From: Mesorhizobium sp. ES1-4
GTDB taxonomy: Bacteria; Pseudomonadota; Alphaproteobacteria; Rhizobiales; Rhizobiaceae
Assembly (NCBI RefSeq): GCF_020164745.1
Contig: NZ_JAIUGV010000011.1
Span: 124,001 to 188,000, forward strand
Reading direction: 5' to 3'
Length of the DNA: 64,000 nt
A model generated the notes under the pieces. The model ran no database searches, was not told where the DNA came from, and was given only the letters and a program-made list of their open reading frames with translations. Both the position numbers and the translations under genes were made by a program. Within the stretch, counting starts at the first letter, position 1. The number at the start of each line of letters is the position of its first letter. Shown one piece after another: positions 9,941 to 18,840 of the stretch.

Positions 9941-10195
9941 ATGACCGACACCAGCAAAATTCGTGAGCACATGGAAGTCGTCGGCGCCGATGGCGTGCAT
10001 ATTGGCACCGTCGACAAGGTTGATGGCCAGCGCATCAAGCTGACCAAGGCCGATAGCGGCGAGGGCGCTCACAAGGGCCATCACCATTATATTTCGCTGG
10101 CCCTCGTCGCTGAGGTCGATGGCAAGAAGGTGTGGCTGTCCGCGAATTCCGATGTCGCGGTGACGTTCGAGGAAGAAAAATCCGATCCAGTTTGA
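9941..10195 (+). CDS. DUF2171 family protein
   Basis: An 84-residue protein with a PRC-barrel-like small beta domain: IREHMEVVGADGVHIGTVDK, DGQRIKLTKADS, HHYISLALVAEVDGKKVWL. DUF2171 proteins are short, soluble and of unknown function. ATG 9941 follows TGGAGAACCACC, a usable ribosome site; the longer open frame upstream has no coding character. Confidence 0.85.
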   Translation: MTDTSKIREHMEVVGADGVHIGTVDKVDGQRIKLTKADSGEGAHKGHHHYISLALVAEVDGKKVWLSANSDVAVTFEEEKSDPV

Positions 10196-10213
10196 TCGAA
10201 GGCTTTAGCCGGA

Positions 10214-11230
10214 CTAGCGGCGCGCCGACCAGACCGGAAACAGGTCGTTGTCGGCTCGCGTCGCGGCAAACACGCCACGGCTGATGGCGCGCGCCATCGT
10301 GGCCCCGGCAGCGGCGTAGAGGTCGACCGCCGCGTCGGCGGTGAGTTCGATCCCGCTCTTGCCGGTGGCCAGCGCGAACACCAGGTCCCCGTCGGCCGGC
10401 GTATGCGTCGGCCAGATGGCGCGCACGAAGCCGTCATGTGCCGAAATCGCCAAACGTTTGGCGGCGGCCTTGGTGAGGACCGCGTCCGTGGCGATGACCG
10501 CTATGGTCGTGTTGCCGCCTTCCGTCTGCCGTCCCTGATCCCCGCGGTATTTCAGCAAGATCGTCCTCGCGTCTTCGGGCATGGGCACGGGATAGCCGAG
10601 CTTGCCGAATTCATTGCCGATCTCGAAGGGTGCCGCCCAGAAATGGCGGGTGCTGCCGACGGTCACCGAGCCGGTCGGATTGACGGCGGCCAGCGCGCCG
10701 ATGGTGACGCCATTGTCCAGCAGCGTCGAGGCGGAACCCAAGCCGCCCTTCAGCCCCGAAGTCAGCGCGCCGGTGCCGGCGCCCGCCGTGCCCAGCTGGA
10801 AATCGACGGCGGCAGCCTGCACCGAGTCATAGCCGAGGTCGCGATAGGGCGGATATCGGCCCCAGTCCTTGTCGCCGCCATTGCGCAGGTCGAACAGGAT
10901 CGCCGCCGGCACGATCGGCACCCGGAACCCGCCCACCTCGAAGCCGATGCCGCGTTCGCGCAGTGCGGCCTGAACGCCCGACGCGGCATCGAGGCCGAAA
11001 GCCGAACCCCCCGACAGCACGACGGCATGGATTTTCTCGATGGAATTGTGCGGTTCCAGCAAATCCGTCTCACGGGTGCCCGGCGCGCCACCAAGAATCT
11101 GGACACCGGCTACGACCGGCTCGTCGCAAAGCACAGTTGTCACGCCTGACTTCAGCCTGGCATCGGAAGCATTGCCGACGCGCAGGCCGGCAACGTCCGA
11201 TATGAGGTTGCGCGGGCCGGTACGAAACAT
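10214..11230 (-). CDS. P1-family peptidase (DmpA/NylC-like N-terminal nucleophile hydrolase)
   Basis: A 338-residue S58/P1 peptidase. These autocleave to create an N-terminal Ser/Thr nucleophile and act as aminopeptidases, beta-peptidases or amide hydrolases. Here the likely cleavage is N240-T241 in EGGNTTIAVIATDA, the Asn-Thr type seen in NylC. Other family signatures are SGGSAFGLDAA and GVTIGALAAVNPTG. Its ATG shares one base with the stop of the upstream binding-protein gene, so the two are translationally coupled, which suggests that the bound ligand is an amide or peptide. Substrate unknown. Confidence 0.88.
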   Translation of the reverse strand: MFRTGPRNLISDVAGLRVGNASDARLKSGVTTVLCDEPVVAGVQILGGAPGTRETDLLEPHNSIEKIHAVVLSGGSAFGLDAASGVQAALRERGIGFEVGGFRVPIVPAAILFDLRNGGDKDWGRYPPYRDLGYDSVQAAAVDFQLGTAGAGTGALTSGLKGGLGSASTLLDNGVTIGALAAVNPTGSVTVGSTRHFWAAPFEIGNEFGKLGYPVPMPEDARTILLKYRGDQGRQTEGGNTTIAVIATDAVLTKAAAKRLAISAHDGFVRAIWPTHTPADGDLVFALATGKSGIELTADAAVDLYAAAGATMARAISRGVFAATRADNDLFPVWSARR

Positions 11231-12300
11231 CAGTTGTTTTCCAGGGGCACGAAGCGGGTGCCGTCGAAGCGGAACACACGGTAGGGGCTCTGGGTGAGGT
11301 CACCCTTGGCGTCGAAGCGGATCGGCCCGATCGCCGTGGTGAAGTCATGCCCGGTGAGTGCGTCGGTCAGCGGCTTGCCGGAGCTTGCAGCGTCCGCCGC
11401 CGCCTTGGCGATCTCGACGGCTGCATAGGCCGGCAAGGTGTAGCCGTCCGGCATGATCTTTTGCGCGGCGAAGCCTTCCAGCACTTTCGGGTCGGCGACA
11501 TCGGCCCATTCGGGCGGCGCGATCATCAGCGTGCCCGTCGCATAAGGAACGTCGCCCGGCGGCGTGCGCAGGTTTTCGCCGCCGGCAAAGACGATGCCCG
11601 CCTGGAGTTGAGCTGCATCGCGCCCCATGATGGCGATGTCATCGCCGTCGCCGCCGGCAAAGACATGCGTGGCGCCGGCCTTTTTCAGTCGTCCGATCAG
11701 GCCGATCTGGTTGTCGAGCTGCGGCCGGAACGTGTCGACGAAGACCGGTTTCAGCGCAGCCTGCTCCGCCGCGGCGCGAAATGTCTCGGCGATCTCGCGG
11801 CCATAGATGGTGCCGTCGTCGATGATGGCGAACAGGTCGTCACGCCAGAGCCGGGTGAGGTTAGAGGCGACTGCGTTGCGCTCGTCATCGCCACGCGGCC
11901 CGAGACGATAGACCGGCCAGCCGGTCTTGGCGCGGCGGTCGGTCAGGCTTTCGGTTCGCACGCCGACGGTGATGACCGGGATGTTGGCATCCTTCAGGAC
12001 AGGCATCGCGGCCTCGATCGCCTCCGTGCAGAGGAAGCCGATCACGACATTGACCTTGGCTGCGGCGAACTCCCTGGCCGCCGCGGCACCGCCGTCCCCG
12101 GTGCAGGCGTCATCCACGATCTTGAGCTGGACGCCTTTCACCTCTGCCGCCAGCCCGGCGCCGGCCTCGATCTGTTTGCCGAGGATAGCCGATGGTCCCG
12201 ACAGGGGCGCGGCGACGCCGATCGTGAGCGTCTGGGCGCCGGCGGCACCGGTCAGCAACAGCCAGGCCAGCGCGATGGATATCGTTGCCCCCGATCGCAT
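11230..12300 (-). CDS. Branched-chain amino acid-type ABC transporter substrate-binding protein
   Basis: A 356-residue periplasmic protein of the LivJ/Leu-Ile-Val type. A cleavable signal peptide (SIALAWLLLTGAAGAQ) is followed by LTIGVAAPLSGPSAILGKQ. The ATG at 12300 places the signal at the N terminus; the longer frame adds 19 unlikely residues. No permease or ATPase genes are near, so it must use a distant transporter or act as a sensor-type binding protein. It overlaps the P1 peptidase start by one base. Confidence 0.87.
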   Translation of the reverse strand: MRSGATISIALAWLLLTGAAGAQTLTIGVAAPLSGPSAILGKQIEAGAGLAAEVKGVQLKIVDDACTGDGGAAAAREFAAAKVNVVIGFLCTEAIEAAMPVLKDANIPVITVGVRTESLTDRRAKTGWPVYRLGPRGDDERNAVASNLTRLWRDDLFAIIDDGTIYGREIAETFRAAAEQAALKPVFVDTFRPQLDNQIGLIGRLKKAGATHVFAGGDGDDIAIMGRDAAQLQAGIVFAGGENLRTPPGDVPYATGTLMIAPPEWADVADPKVLEGFAAQKIMPDGYTLPAYAAVEIAKAAADAASSGKPLTDALTGHDFTTAIGPIRFDAKGDLTQSPYRVFRFDGTRFVPLENN

Positions 12301-12480
12301 CCTGCCGAACCGTCCCTCCAAGCCCGCGACACGCGCGCGGGCACCAATTCCCGCCAAGACCTAAAGGCTGTCCGGTCTTGGTGCAACACGCGAATTCGGG
12401 ATATGGGCCAAGCACTTCGCTTGTGGCATGGGATATCTGGCCATATATGTCAGGCGAACAATGGCCATGGAAAAATTCCA

Positions 12481-13008
12481 GTGCTGAAGAAGAACGATAT
12501 TGGACCGCAAGCGTATCGCGACGCGATGAGCCATTTTGCCGGTCACGTCCATGTGGTTACCACCGACGGACCCGCCGGCAGGCGCGGGACGACGGTGATC
12601 GCCGCCTGTTCGGTGTCGGACACGCCGCCGACCATCCTGGTCTGCCTCAATCGTGAAAATGCCAAGAATGAGCTGTTCGTGAAGAACGGCAGATTTGCCC
12701 TGAACACGCTGGCTTCGCATCAGGAACCGCTGTCGATCGGATTTTCCGGCATGACCGGCCTGCCGGTCGAAGAGCGCTTTGCGCTCGGCGAATGGGACGT
12801 GATTTCCACCGGCGCACCGACGCTGAAGGGCGCGCTCGCCGTATTCGACTGCGAGTTGATCGACACCAAGGACCTCGCCACCCATCGTGTGCTTTTTGGC
12901 AAGGTGACAGGCCTGCGCATGGGCGATAATTTGCGACCGCTGATCTACCACGCGCGCGGCTACCACGTCCTGGAAAGTGGGGCGGCCGCACCCACGGAGA
13001 ACGAATGA
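12481..13008 (+). CDS. RutF/HpaC-like flavin reductase
   Basis: A 175-residue FMN-binding split-barrel flavin reductase. RutF-like motifs are AMSHFAGHVHVVTTDGPAG, TPPTILVCLNR, NTLASHQEPLS and RVLFGKVTGL. These use NAD(P)H to reduce flavin for a partner monooxygenase or other oxidoreductase. No ATG is available in a suitable place; GTG 12481 gives the family N terminus (KNDIGPQAYRDAMS). First gene of the + strand Mo-hydroxylase maturation run; its TGA overlaps the next ATG (ATGA). Confidence 0.82.
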   Translation: MLKKNDIGPQAYRDAMSHFAGHVHVVTTDGPAGRRGTTVIAACSVSDTPPTILVCLNRENAKNELFVKNGRFALNTLASHQEPLSIGFSGMTGLPVEERFALGEWDVISTGAPTLKGALAVFDCELIDTKDLATHRVLFGKVTGLRMGDNLRPLIYHARGYHVLESGAAAPTENE

Positions 13009-13934
13009 GCGACTTGAAACCGCGCCCTGCGCCGCGGACGATCGACGAGACGCTCGATCTGCTGACCGGCGCGGACTATGTCGCGGACCGGTCGCTGGCA
13101 ACGGTGCTTTTCTTGTCGCTGCGCATGAAACGGCCGCTTTTTCTCGAGGGCGAGGCCGGCGTCGGCAAGACCGAGATCGCCAAGGTGTTGGCCGAGGCGC
13201 TTGGCCGCCGGCTGATCCGCCTGCAGTGCTATGAAGGGCTCGACGTCTCCTCGGCGGTCTATGAATGGAACTACGCCGCGCAGATGATCGAGATCCGCAT
13301 GGAGGAGGCGGCTGGCAAGGTCGATCGCTCCGCCATGGAGCGTAACGTCTTTTCTGAAAAATACCTGATCCGCCGGCCGGTGCTCGATGCGCTGACCGGC
13401 AAGGCAAATGCGGCCCCGGTCTTCCTGATCGACGAACTCGACCGCACCGACGAGGCCTTCGAAGCCTTCCTGCTCGAAATCCTCTCGGACTTTCAGGTGA
13501 CGGTGCCTGAGTTGGGCACGATCAAGGCCGAAGAGCCGCCGATCGTCATCATCACCACCAACCGAACGCGCGAGATTCACGACGCGCTGAAGCGGCGCTG
13601 CCTCTATCACTGGGTCGATTATCCCAATGCCGAGCGCGAACTTGAGATCGTGCGCCGCAAGGTGCCTCGGGCCAACCAGCGCCTTTCGGCCGAAGTGGTG
13701 TCGTTCATCCAGAAGCTGCGCCAGATCGAGCTGTTCAAGGTGCCGGGCGTCGCCGAGACCATCGACTGGGCCGGTGCGCTGACCGAACTCGACAAGGTGG
13801 CGCTCGATCCGGAGACCGTGTCCGACACGATCGGCGTATTGTTGAAGTACCAGGACGACATTGCCCGCATCGGCGCGGGCGAAGGCCGGCGCATCCTCGA
13901 CCAGGTCAAGGCCGAGCTCGCGGCGGCGGAGTAG
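13005..13934 (+). CDS. MoxR-type AAA+ ATPase, CoxD-like
   Basis: 309 residues. Walker A is GEAGVGKTE (49-57) and Walker B is VFLIDELDR (139-147), followed by the sensor ITTNRTREIHDALKRR. It closely fits CoxD, the MoxR-class chaperone that, with the VWA protein CoxE, helps build the CuSMoO2 centre of CO dehydrogenase in Oligotropha. Its ATG overlaps the flavin-reductase stop by 4 nt, and the CoxE-like gene follows after 5 nt. Function in maturing a molybdenum hydroxylase is inferred. Confidence 0.88.
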   Translation: MSDLKPRPAPRTIDETLDLLTGADYVADRSLATVLFLSLRMKRPLFLEGEAGVGKTEIAKVLAEALGRRLIRLQCYEGLDVSSAVYEWNYAAQMIEIRMEEAAGKVDRSAMERNVFSEKYLIRRPVLDALTGKANAAPVFLIDELDRTDEAFEAFLLEILSDFQVTVPELGTIKAEEPPIVIITTNRTREIHDALKRRCLYHWVDYPNAERELEIVRRKVPRANQRLSAEVVSFIQKLRQIELFKVPGVAETIDWAGALTELDKVALDPETVSDTIGVLLKYQDDIARIGAGEGRRILDQVKAELAAAE

Positions 13935-13939
13935 CGGGA

Positions 13940-15190
13940 ATGAAGGCGTCCCGTCCTGACCCCAGAGAGGCGACGGCGGACGGCCGGATCGCCGACAACA
14001 TCGTCTATTTCGCCCGCACCCTGCGCAAGGCCGGCATGCGCGTCGGGCCGGCCTCGGTCAAGGATGCGATCGAGGCGGTGCTCGTCGCCGGCATCGGCTC
14101 GCGCGATGATTTCTACTGGACGCTGCACGCCGTTCTTGTGTCCAGGCACGAGGATCACCAGACCTTCGACGAAGCCTTCAGGCTGTTCTGGAAATCGCGC
14201 GAACTGATCGAGAAACTGCTGGCGATGTTTTCGCCGGTGGCGCCTGACGTCAGGGAGAAGCAGAAGCCGCGTCCGGCTGAAAGCCGCGTCAGCCAGGCGA
14301 TGTTCGAGGGTCATCAGAAGAACCAGCCGCCGCGGGAAATCCCCGAGATAGAGGTCGATGCCCGCTTTACCTTCTCCGGCAATGAGCTGTTGCGCGGCAA
14401 GGATTTCGCGCAGATGAACGCTGCCGAGATGGCCGATGCCAAAAATGCCATCGCGGCGTTGCGGCTGCCCGTCGATATGGTGCGGACAAGGCGCTTCAAG
14501 GCCGATGCCCGTGGCCGCCGCATCGATCCACGCGCCATGATGCGCTCGGCGGCACGCACCGGCGGTGAACTGATCCTGCCGAAATTCCGCTCGCTCCGCG
14601 AGGTCCACCCGCCGCTGGTGGTGCTCGCCGATATCTCTGGTTCGATGAGCCAGTACACGCGAATCTTCCTGCATTTCCTGCATGCGCTGACGGAAAAGCG
14701 CCGGCGCGTGCACACCTTCGTCTTTGGCACGCGGCTGACCAATCTTACCCGGCAGATGCGCCACCGGGACCCCGATGCCGCCCTTGCCGAGTGCGCGGCG
14801 GCGGTCAAGGACTGGTCGGGCGGCACGCGCATCGGCGATACGCTGGCCGAGTTCAACCTTGTATGGTCTCGTCGGGTGCTGGGGCAGGGCGCGGTCGTGC
14901 TTCTGATCACCGACGGGCTGGAGCGCGATGATGTCGTGGGCTTGTCGGAAGAGATGGAGCGGCTGCACAAATCCTGCCGGCGGCTGATCTGGCTGAATCC
15001 GTTGCTGCGCTTCGACGGTTTTCAGGCGCGCCCGCGCGGTGTGAAGGCGATGCTGCCACATGTCGACGAATTCCGCTCTGTACACAATCTCGACGCGCTC
15101 GCCGATCTCTGCGCCTCGCTGGACAAGAAATCGGCGCTTTCGGTCGATCCGCGGCGGTGGATGGATGCTGGCGCGAGGCGCGCCGCATAG
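13940..15190 (+). CDS. CoxE-like VWA-domain protein
   Basis: A 416-residue CoxE-family protein. The N-terminal half contains charged helical sequence, and the C-terminal VWA domain has a metal-binding MIDAS motif at about residue 231 (LADISGSMSQ) plus a late aspartate motif LLITDGLERDD. MoxR and VWA proteins work in pairs as metal-cofactor insertion chaperones, and the pairing with the CoxD-like gene fits this. Complete, with no frameshift. Confidence 0.87.
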   Translation: MKASRPDPREATADGRIADNIVYFARTLRKAGMRVGPASVKDAIEAVLVAGIGSRDDFYWTLHAVLVSRHEDHQTFDEAFRLFWKSRELIEKLLAMFSPVAPDVREKQKPRPAESRVSQAMFEGHQKNQPPREIPEIEVDARFTFSGNELLRGKDFAQMNAAEMADAKNAIAALRLPVDMVRTRRFKADARGRRIDPRAMMRSAARTGGELILPKFRSLREVHPPLVVLADISGSMSQYTRIFLHFLHALTEKRRRVHTFVFGTRLTNLTRQMRHRDPDAALAECAAAVKDWSGGTRIGDTLAEFNLVWSRRVLGQGAVVLLITDGLERDDVVGLSEEMERLHKSCRRLIWLNPLLRFDGFQARPRGVKAMLPHVDEFRSVHNLDALADLCASLDKKSALSVDPRRWMDAGARRAA

Positions 15191-15239
15191 CCATATGTCT
15201 CCCTGCTCCTTGGAAAAACAGACCGTGAGAGAAGCAACC

Positions 15240-15578
15240 ATGAGCGACAGCATTTATCTCGATGAGGCCCGCGATCCGCTGATCATCGCGGAAGCCTGGA
15301 TGAAGGACGGCAAGGATGTCGCTATCGCCACCGTGGTGGAAACTTGGGGTTCGGCGCCGCGTCCGGTCGGCAGCCACCTTGTCATCGATGCCGATGGCAA
15401 CTTCCACGGCTCCGTTTCGGGCGGCTGCGTCGAGGGCGCTGTCGTGACCGAGGCGGTCGACGTCATCGGCTCCGGCAAAGCCAGGATGCTTGAGTTCGGC
15501 GTTGCAGATGAGACGGCCTGGCAGGTGGGCCTGTCCTGTGGCGGCCGCATCAAGGTCTATGTGGAAAGGCTCGGCTGA
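15240..15578 (+). CDS. XdhC/CoxI-family protein, N-terminal type
   Basis: A 112-residue protein matching the N-terminal XdhC/CoxI domain: VAIATVVETWGSAPRPVGS, NFHGSVSGGCVEGAVV, SCGGRIKVYVERL. XdhC proteins bind molybdenum cofactor and help its sulfuration and insertion into xanthine-dehydrogenase-type enzymes. The conserved cysteine in SGGCVEG is present. The start at ATG 15240 follows GAGAGAAGCAACC. The matching Rossmann half is encoded separately by the next gene, 4 nt downstream. Confidence 0.88.
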   Translation: MSDSIYLDEARDPLIIAEAWMKDGKDVAIATVVETWGSAPRPVGSHLVIDADGNFHGSVSGGCVEGAVVTEAVDVIGSGKARMLEFGVADETAWQVGLSCGGRIKVYVERLG

Positions 15579-15582
15579 TCCA

Positions 15583-16287
15583 ATGGATCCCTACGCGCTG
15601 AAAACGCTCAATGCCGAGCGGCGCGCCCGCCGCGCGGCGATCCTCGTCACCGATCTCGGTGATGGCCGTGACCGTATCGTGCGCGAGGGCGACCAGGTCG
15701 CCGGCGATCTCGGAGCGGCGATCGCCAAGGCGTTTCGATCCGGCAGTTCCGGTGCCGTCGAGGCGGAAGGACGGACCTTCTTTCTCAATGCGCACCTGCC
15801 GCAGCCGCGCCTGATGGTGATCGGCGCCGTCCATATCAGCCAGGCGCTCGCGCCGATGGCCAGGATCGCCGGCTATCCCCTCGAGATCATCGATCCGCGC
15901 TCCGCCTTCGCCACGCCGGACCGTTTTCCTGATGTCGCCTTGCATGCCGACTGGCCGCAGGATGTGCTGGATCGCCAGCCGCTCGACAGTTACACCGCGC
16001 TCGCAGCCGTCACCCATGACCCGAAGATTGATGATTTCGCGCTGAAGGCGGCACTCGACGCCAACTGTTTCTATGTCGGGGCGCTCGGCAGCCGCAAGAC
16101 GCATGCCAAGCGCGTCGAGCGCTTGCTGGCGCTGGGCGCGAGTGCCGACCAGGTCGCGCGTATCCACGCGCCGATCGGCCTGGACATCGGGGCGGCAAGC
16201 CCCGCCGAGATCGCCGTCGCCATTCTTGCGCAGACAATCCTTGCCTTCCGCTCGCGCGGCCTCGATGTGAAGGGCGCGGCGGCGTGA
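15583..16287 (+). CDS. XdhC/CoxI Rossmann-domain protein
   Basis: A 234-residue protein with the C-terminal XdhC Rossmann domain: PRLMVIGAVHISQALAPMA, DPRSAFATPDRFPD, DPKIDDFALKAAL, FYVGALGSRKTHAKR and PIGLDIGAASPAEIAVAI. Together with the preceding small XdhC protein it makes up one split XdhC/CoxI unit. The GTG start of the next gene overlaps its TGA. Confidence 0.88.
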   Translation: MDPYALKTLNAERRARRAAILVTDLGDGRDRIVREGDQVAGDLGAAIAKAFRSGSSGAVEAEGRTFFLNAHLPQPRLMVIGAVHISQALAPMARIAGYPLEIIDPRSAFATPDRFPDVALHADWPQDVLDRQPLDSYTALAAVTHDPKIDDFALKAALDANCFYVGALGSRKTHAKRVERLLALGASADQVARIHAPIGLDIGAASPAEIAVAILAQTILAFRSRGLDVKGAAA

Positions 16288-17894
16288 AATTCGGTCCGAT
16301 ACCGATCGAGGCCGCCGAGGGGGCGGTGCTGGCGCACGCCACCACCGCCGGCGAAAGGCGATTTCGCAAGGCGCACAGGCTGAGCGCCGAAGATGTCTCC
16401 ACGCTCAAGAGGGCCGGCATCGTGGAAATCGTCGCGGCCGTGTTGGCCCCGGACGATCTCGGCGAGGACGCCGCGGCGCAAAGAATTGCCGAGAGCATGA
16501 CCTTTGGCGGCATCGAGGCGCGGCCCGCCGCCACCGGTCGGGTCAACCTCCACGCCAAGGCGGCTGGCATCTTCACGGTCGATGCAACTGTCATCGACGC
16601 CATCAATGCCGTCGATCCCGCCATCACCATCGCCACGCTGGCCCGGCACGCGCCGGTGGAGAAGGGCCAGATGGTTGCGACGGTGAAGATCATTCCCTTC
16701 GCGGTCTCTACCGCGCTGGTCGATGCCGTGAGGGAAGTCTGCGCCGACGGCGAAATCTTTGCCGTCAACGCCTACCGGCCGGTGCGTGTCGGTGTCATTC
16801 AGACCGTGCTGCCGGGCATCAAGCCCGGTGTGCTCGACAAGACGTTGCGCGTCACCGAAGCACGGCTGGCGCGCTCGGGCGGCAGGCTGACGGCGGAGCG
16901 CCGCACGCCGCATGAGATCGCTCCTGTCGCCGAGGCCGCCATCGCGCTGGCGCGCGACAACGACATGGTGGTGATCTTCGGGGCCTCCGCCATGAGCGAT
17001 TTCGCCGATGTCGTTCCGGCGGCGATCGAGAGGGCCGGCGGGACTGTCGTGCGTGCGGGCATGCCCGTCGATCCCGGGAATCTGCTGGTGCTCGGCACGC
17101 TCGCCGGCAAGCGCGTCATCGGCGCGCCTGGCTGCGCCCGCAGCCCCAAGGAGAACGGCTTCGACTGGGTGCTCGACCGGTTGATTGCCGGCCTTGACGT
17201 CACGGCGGGCGACATCGCCGGCATGGGTGTCGGCGGCCTGCTGATGGAGATACCGACGCGGCCGCAGCCGCGCGAGCCGCTGCCGGCCAGAAACCGGCTC
17301 AAGGTCGGCATCGTGCTTCTGGCGGCGGGCCGGTCGAGCCGCATGGGCGGACCGAACAAGCTGATGGCGCTGTTCGACGGCCAGCCGTTGGTGCGCCGCA
17401 CCACCGAACGCGCTCTCGCCTCGAAGGCTTCGGGCACGATCGTCGTCACTGGCCATCAGCGCGAGCGCGTCCGCGCGGCATTGTCAGGCCTCGACGTTAC
17501 CTTCGCCGATAATCCCGACTTTGCCGACGGCCTGTCCACGTCGCTGAAAGCCGGTATTGCCTATCTGCCGCAAGACATCGCCGGTGCAATGATCGTTCTC
17601 GCAGACATGCCGGGCGTGGCACCTGACGACCTCGACCGGCTGATCGATGCGTTCCGCACGGCCGGAGGCAATTCCGTGGTTCGCGCCTCGCACGAAGGCA
17701 AACGCGGCAATCCGGTGCTCCTGCCGCGTTCGCTGTTCGCGGCCATCGCCCATCTCGAAGGCGACACCGGCGCACGCCATCTGGTCGAGGCCGAGGGGCT
17801 CGATGTCATCGATGTCGAGATCGGCGAGGGCGCGTCCGTCGACGTCGACACGCGAGAAGCGCTGAAAGGCGCCGGCGGCGTGCTGCAGGATTGA
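16284..17894 (+). CDS. Molybdopterin-binding / MobA-like nucleotidyltransferase fusion
   Basis: A 536-residue fusion. Residues 1-335 are a MoeA/MoaB-type molybdopterin-binding part (EIFAVNAYRPVRVGVIQTVL, FGASAMSDFADVVP, VIGAPGCARSPKENGF). Residues 345-530 are a MobA/MocA-like NTP transferase (VGIVLLAAGRSSRMGGPNKL, VLADMPGV, GKRGNPVLLPRS). The second part fits cytidylyl- or guanylyltransfer to molybdenum cofactor. The GTG start shares GTGA with the upstream stop. It completes the maturation run and would deliver the dinucleotide cofactor used by the oxidase that CoxDE/XdhC assemble. Confidence 0.87.
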   Translation: MKFGPIPIEAAEGAVLAHATTAGERRFRKAHRLSAEDVSTLKRAGIVEIVAAVLAPDDLGEDAAAQRIAESMTFGGIEARPAATGRVNLHAKAAGIFTVDATVIDAINAVDPAITIATLARHAPVEKGQMVATVKIIPFAVSTALVDAVREVCADGEIFAVNAYRPVRVGVIQTVLPGIKPGVLDKTLRVTEARLARSGGRLTAERRTPHEIAPVAEAAIALARDNDMVVIFGASAMSDFADVVPAAIERAGGTVVRAGMPVDPGNLLVLGTLAGKRVIGAPGCARSPKENGFDWVLDRLIAGLDVTAGDIAGMGVGGLLMEIPTRPQPREPLPARNRLKVGIVLLAAGRSSRMGGPNKLMALFDGQPLVRRTTERALASKASGTIVVTGHQRERVRAALSGLDVTFADNPDFADGLSTSLKAGIAYLPQDIAGAMIVLADMPGVAPDDLDRLIDAFRTAGGNSVVRASHEGKRGNPVLLPRSLFAAIAHLEGDTGARHLVEAEGLDVIDVEIGEGASVDVDTREALKGAGGVLQD

Positions 17895-17926
17895 CAAACC
17901 CGGGCCGAATTACGCAAGCCTTCGGC

Positions 17927-18823
17927 ATGGCTTTTCGTTTTCTTTTTCCTCTCCACGCCTTTGTGGCCGCTGCATCTCTTCTAGGCATCGCCGGTCATGC
18001 CGACGCGCTCGAGCTAAAACCCTTCAAGGACGATCTCTTCGCCTATCCGGCCACGCTCTCGTCTGACGGCAATGGCGCCTACACGGTCCTCGACTACCGT
18101 GAAATGCGCGACATCAACCAGCGCGACGAGGTGCCGGAAAAGCGTGTACATCCGCAATATACCGATACCAGTGTGCGCAAGGTGCAGCAGGATCTGATGC
18201 TGAAGACGGATGCCGGCGATGTCAGGCACGTCGCCGTCGGCAAGACGCAAGGCGCCGCCGTCATCGTGCTCTACCTGCACGGGCAAGGGGGCAGCCGCAA
18301 GCAGGGCGTCGACGACTTCACCTTCGGCGGCAATTTCAACCGCATCAAGAACCTGATGGCCGGCAGTGGCGGCCTCTATATCTCTCCGGATTTCCCCGAC
18401 TTCGGCGACAAGGGAGCGGCGCAGGTCGCGGCCGTGATCGATCATTATGCCGACCAATCTCCGGGCGCGAAAGTCTTCGTCGCGTGCGGCTCGATGGGTG
18501 GGGCGCTGTGCTGGAAGCTTGCGGGACGCAAGGACACGGGCGGCCGCATCGACGGTTTGTTGCTCCTGGGTTCCCTTTGGGACGAGAGCTTTTTCAGCAG
18601 TCCCGCCTTCAAACGCCGCGTGCCGGTCTTCTTCGGCCAGGGCAGCCATGACGTGGTCTTTCCGGTCGCAAGTCAGGAAGCCTTCTTCCGCTCGATCCTT
18701 GCGAAATCAAAGACCTATCCGACCCGTTTTGTTCGTTTCGAAACCGGTACCCACGGCACGCCAATCCGCATGGTCGACTGGCGTGGAACGCTCAACTGGA
18801 TGCTGTCGAAAGCGCCGCAATAG
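17927..18823 (+). CDS. Secreted alpha/beta hydrolase
   Basis: A 298-residue protein with a signal peptide (FRFLFPLHAFVAAASLLGIA) and an alpha/beta-hydrolase core. The oxyanion strand is VLYLHGQGGSRKQG, the nucleophile elbow is ACGSMGGAL, and the late histidine is in ETGTHGTPIRM. It is probably periplasmic. ATG 17927 is preferred over a TTG that overlaps the preceding stop at 17891, because it puts the signal at the N terminus. It may be co-transcribed with the Mo operon, but a functional link is not obvious. Confidence 0.72.
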   Translation: MAFRFLFPLHAFVAAASLLGIAGHADALELKPFKDDLFAYPATLSSDGNGAYTVLDYREMRDINQRDEVPEKRVHPQYTDTSVRKVQQDLMLKTDAGDVRHVAVGKTQGAAVIVLYLHGQGGSRKQGVDDFTFGGNFNRIKNLMAGSGGLYISPDFPDFGDKGAAQVAAVIDHYADQSPGAKVFVACGSMGGALCWKLAGRKDTGGRIDGLLLLGSLWDESFFSSPAFKRRVPVFFGQGSHDVVFPVASQEAFFRSILAKSKTYPTRFVRFETGTHGTPIRMVDWRGTLNWMLSKAPQ

Positions 18824-18840
18824 CCAATGCATCGGCCGCT

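Noticed and set aside
11347-12480. + strand frame that would extend the flavin reductase by almost 380 codons
   Set aside because: It is antisense to the substrate-binding gene; only the part from 12481 is protein-like.
13619-15253. 544-codon minus frame
   Set aside because: Antisense to the CoxD/CoxE genes; a frame kept open by high GC content.
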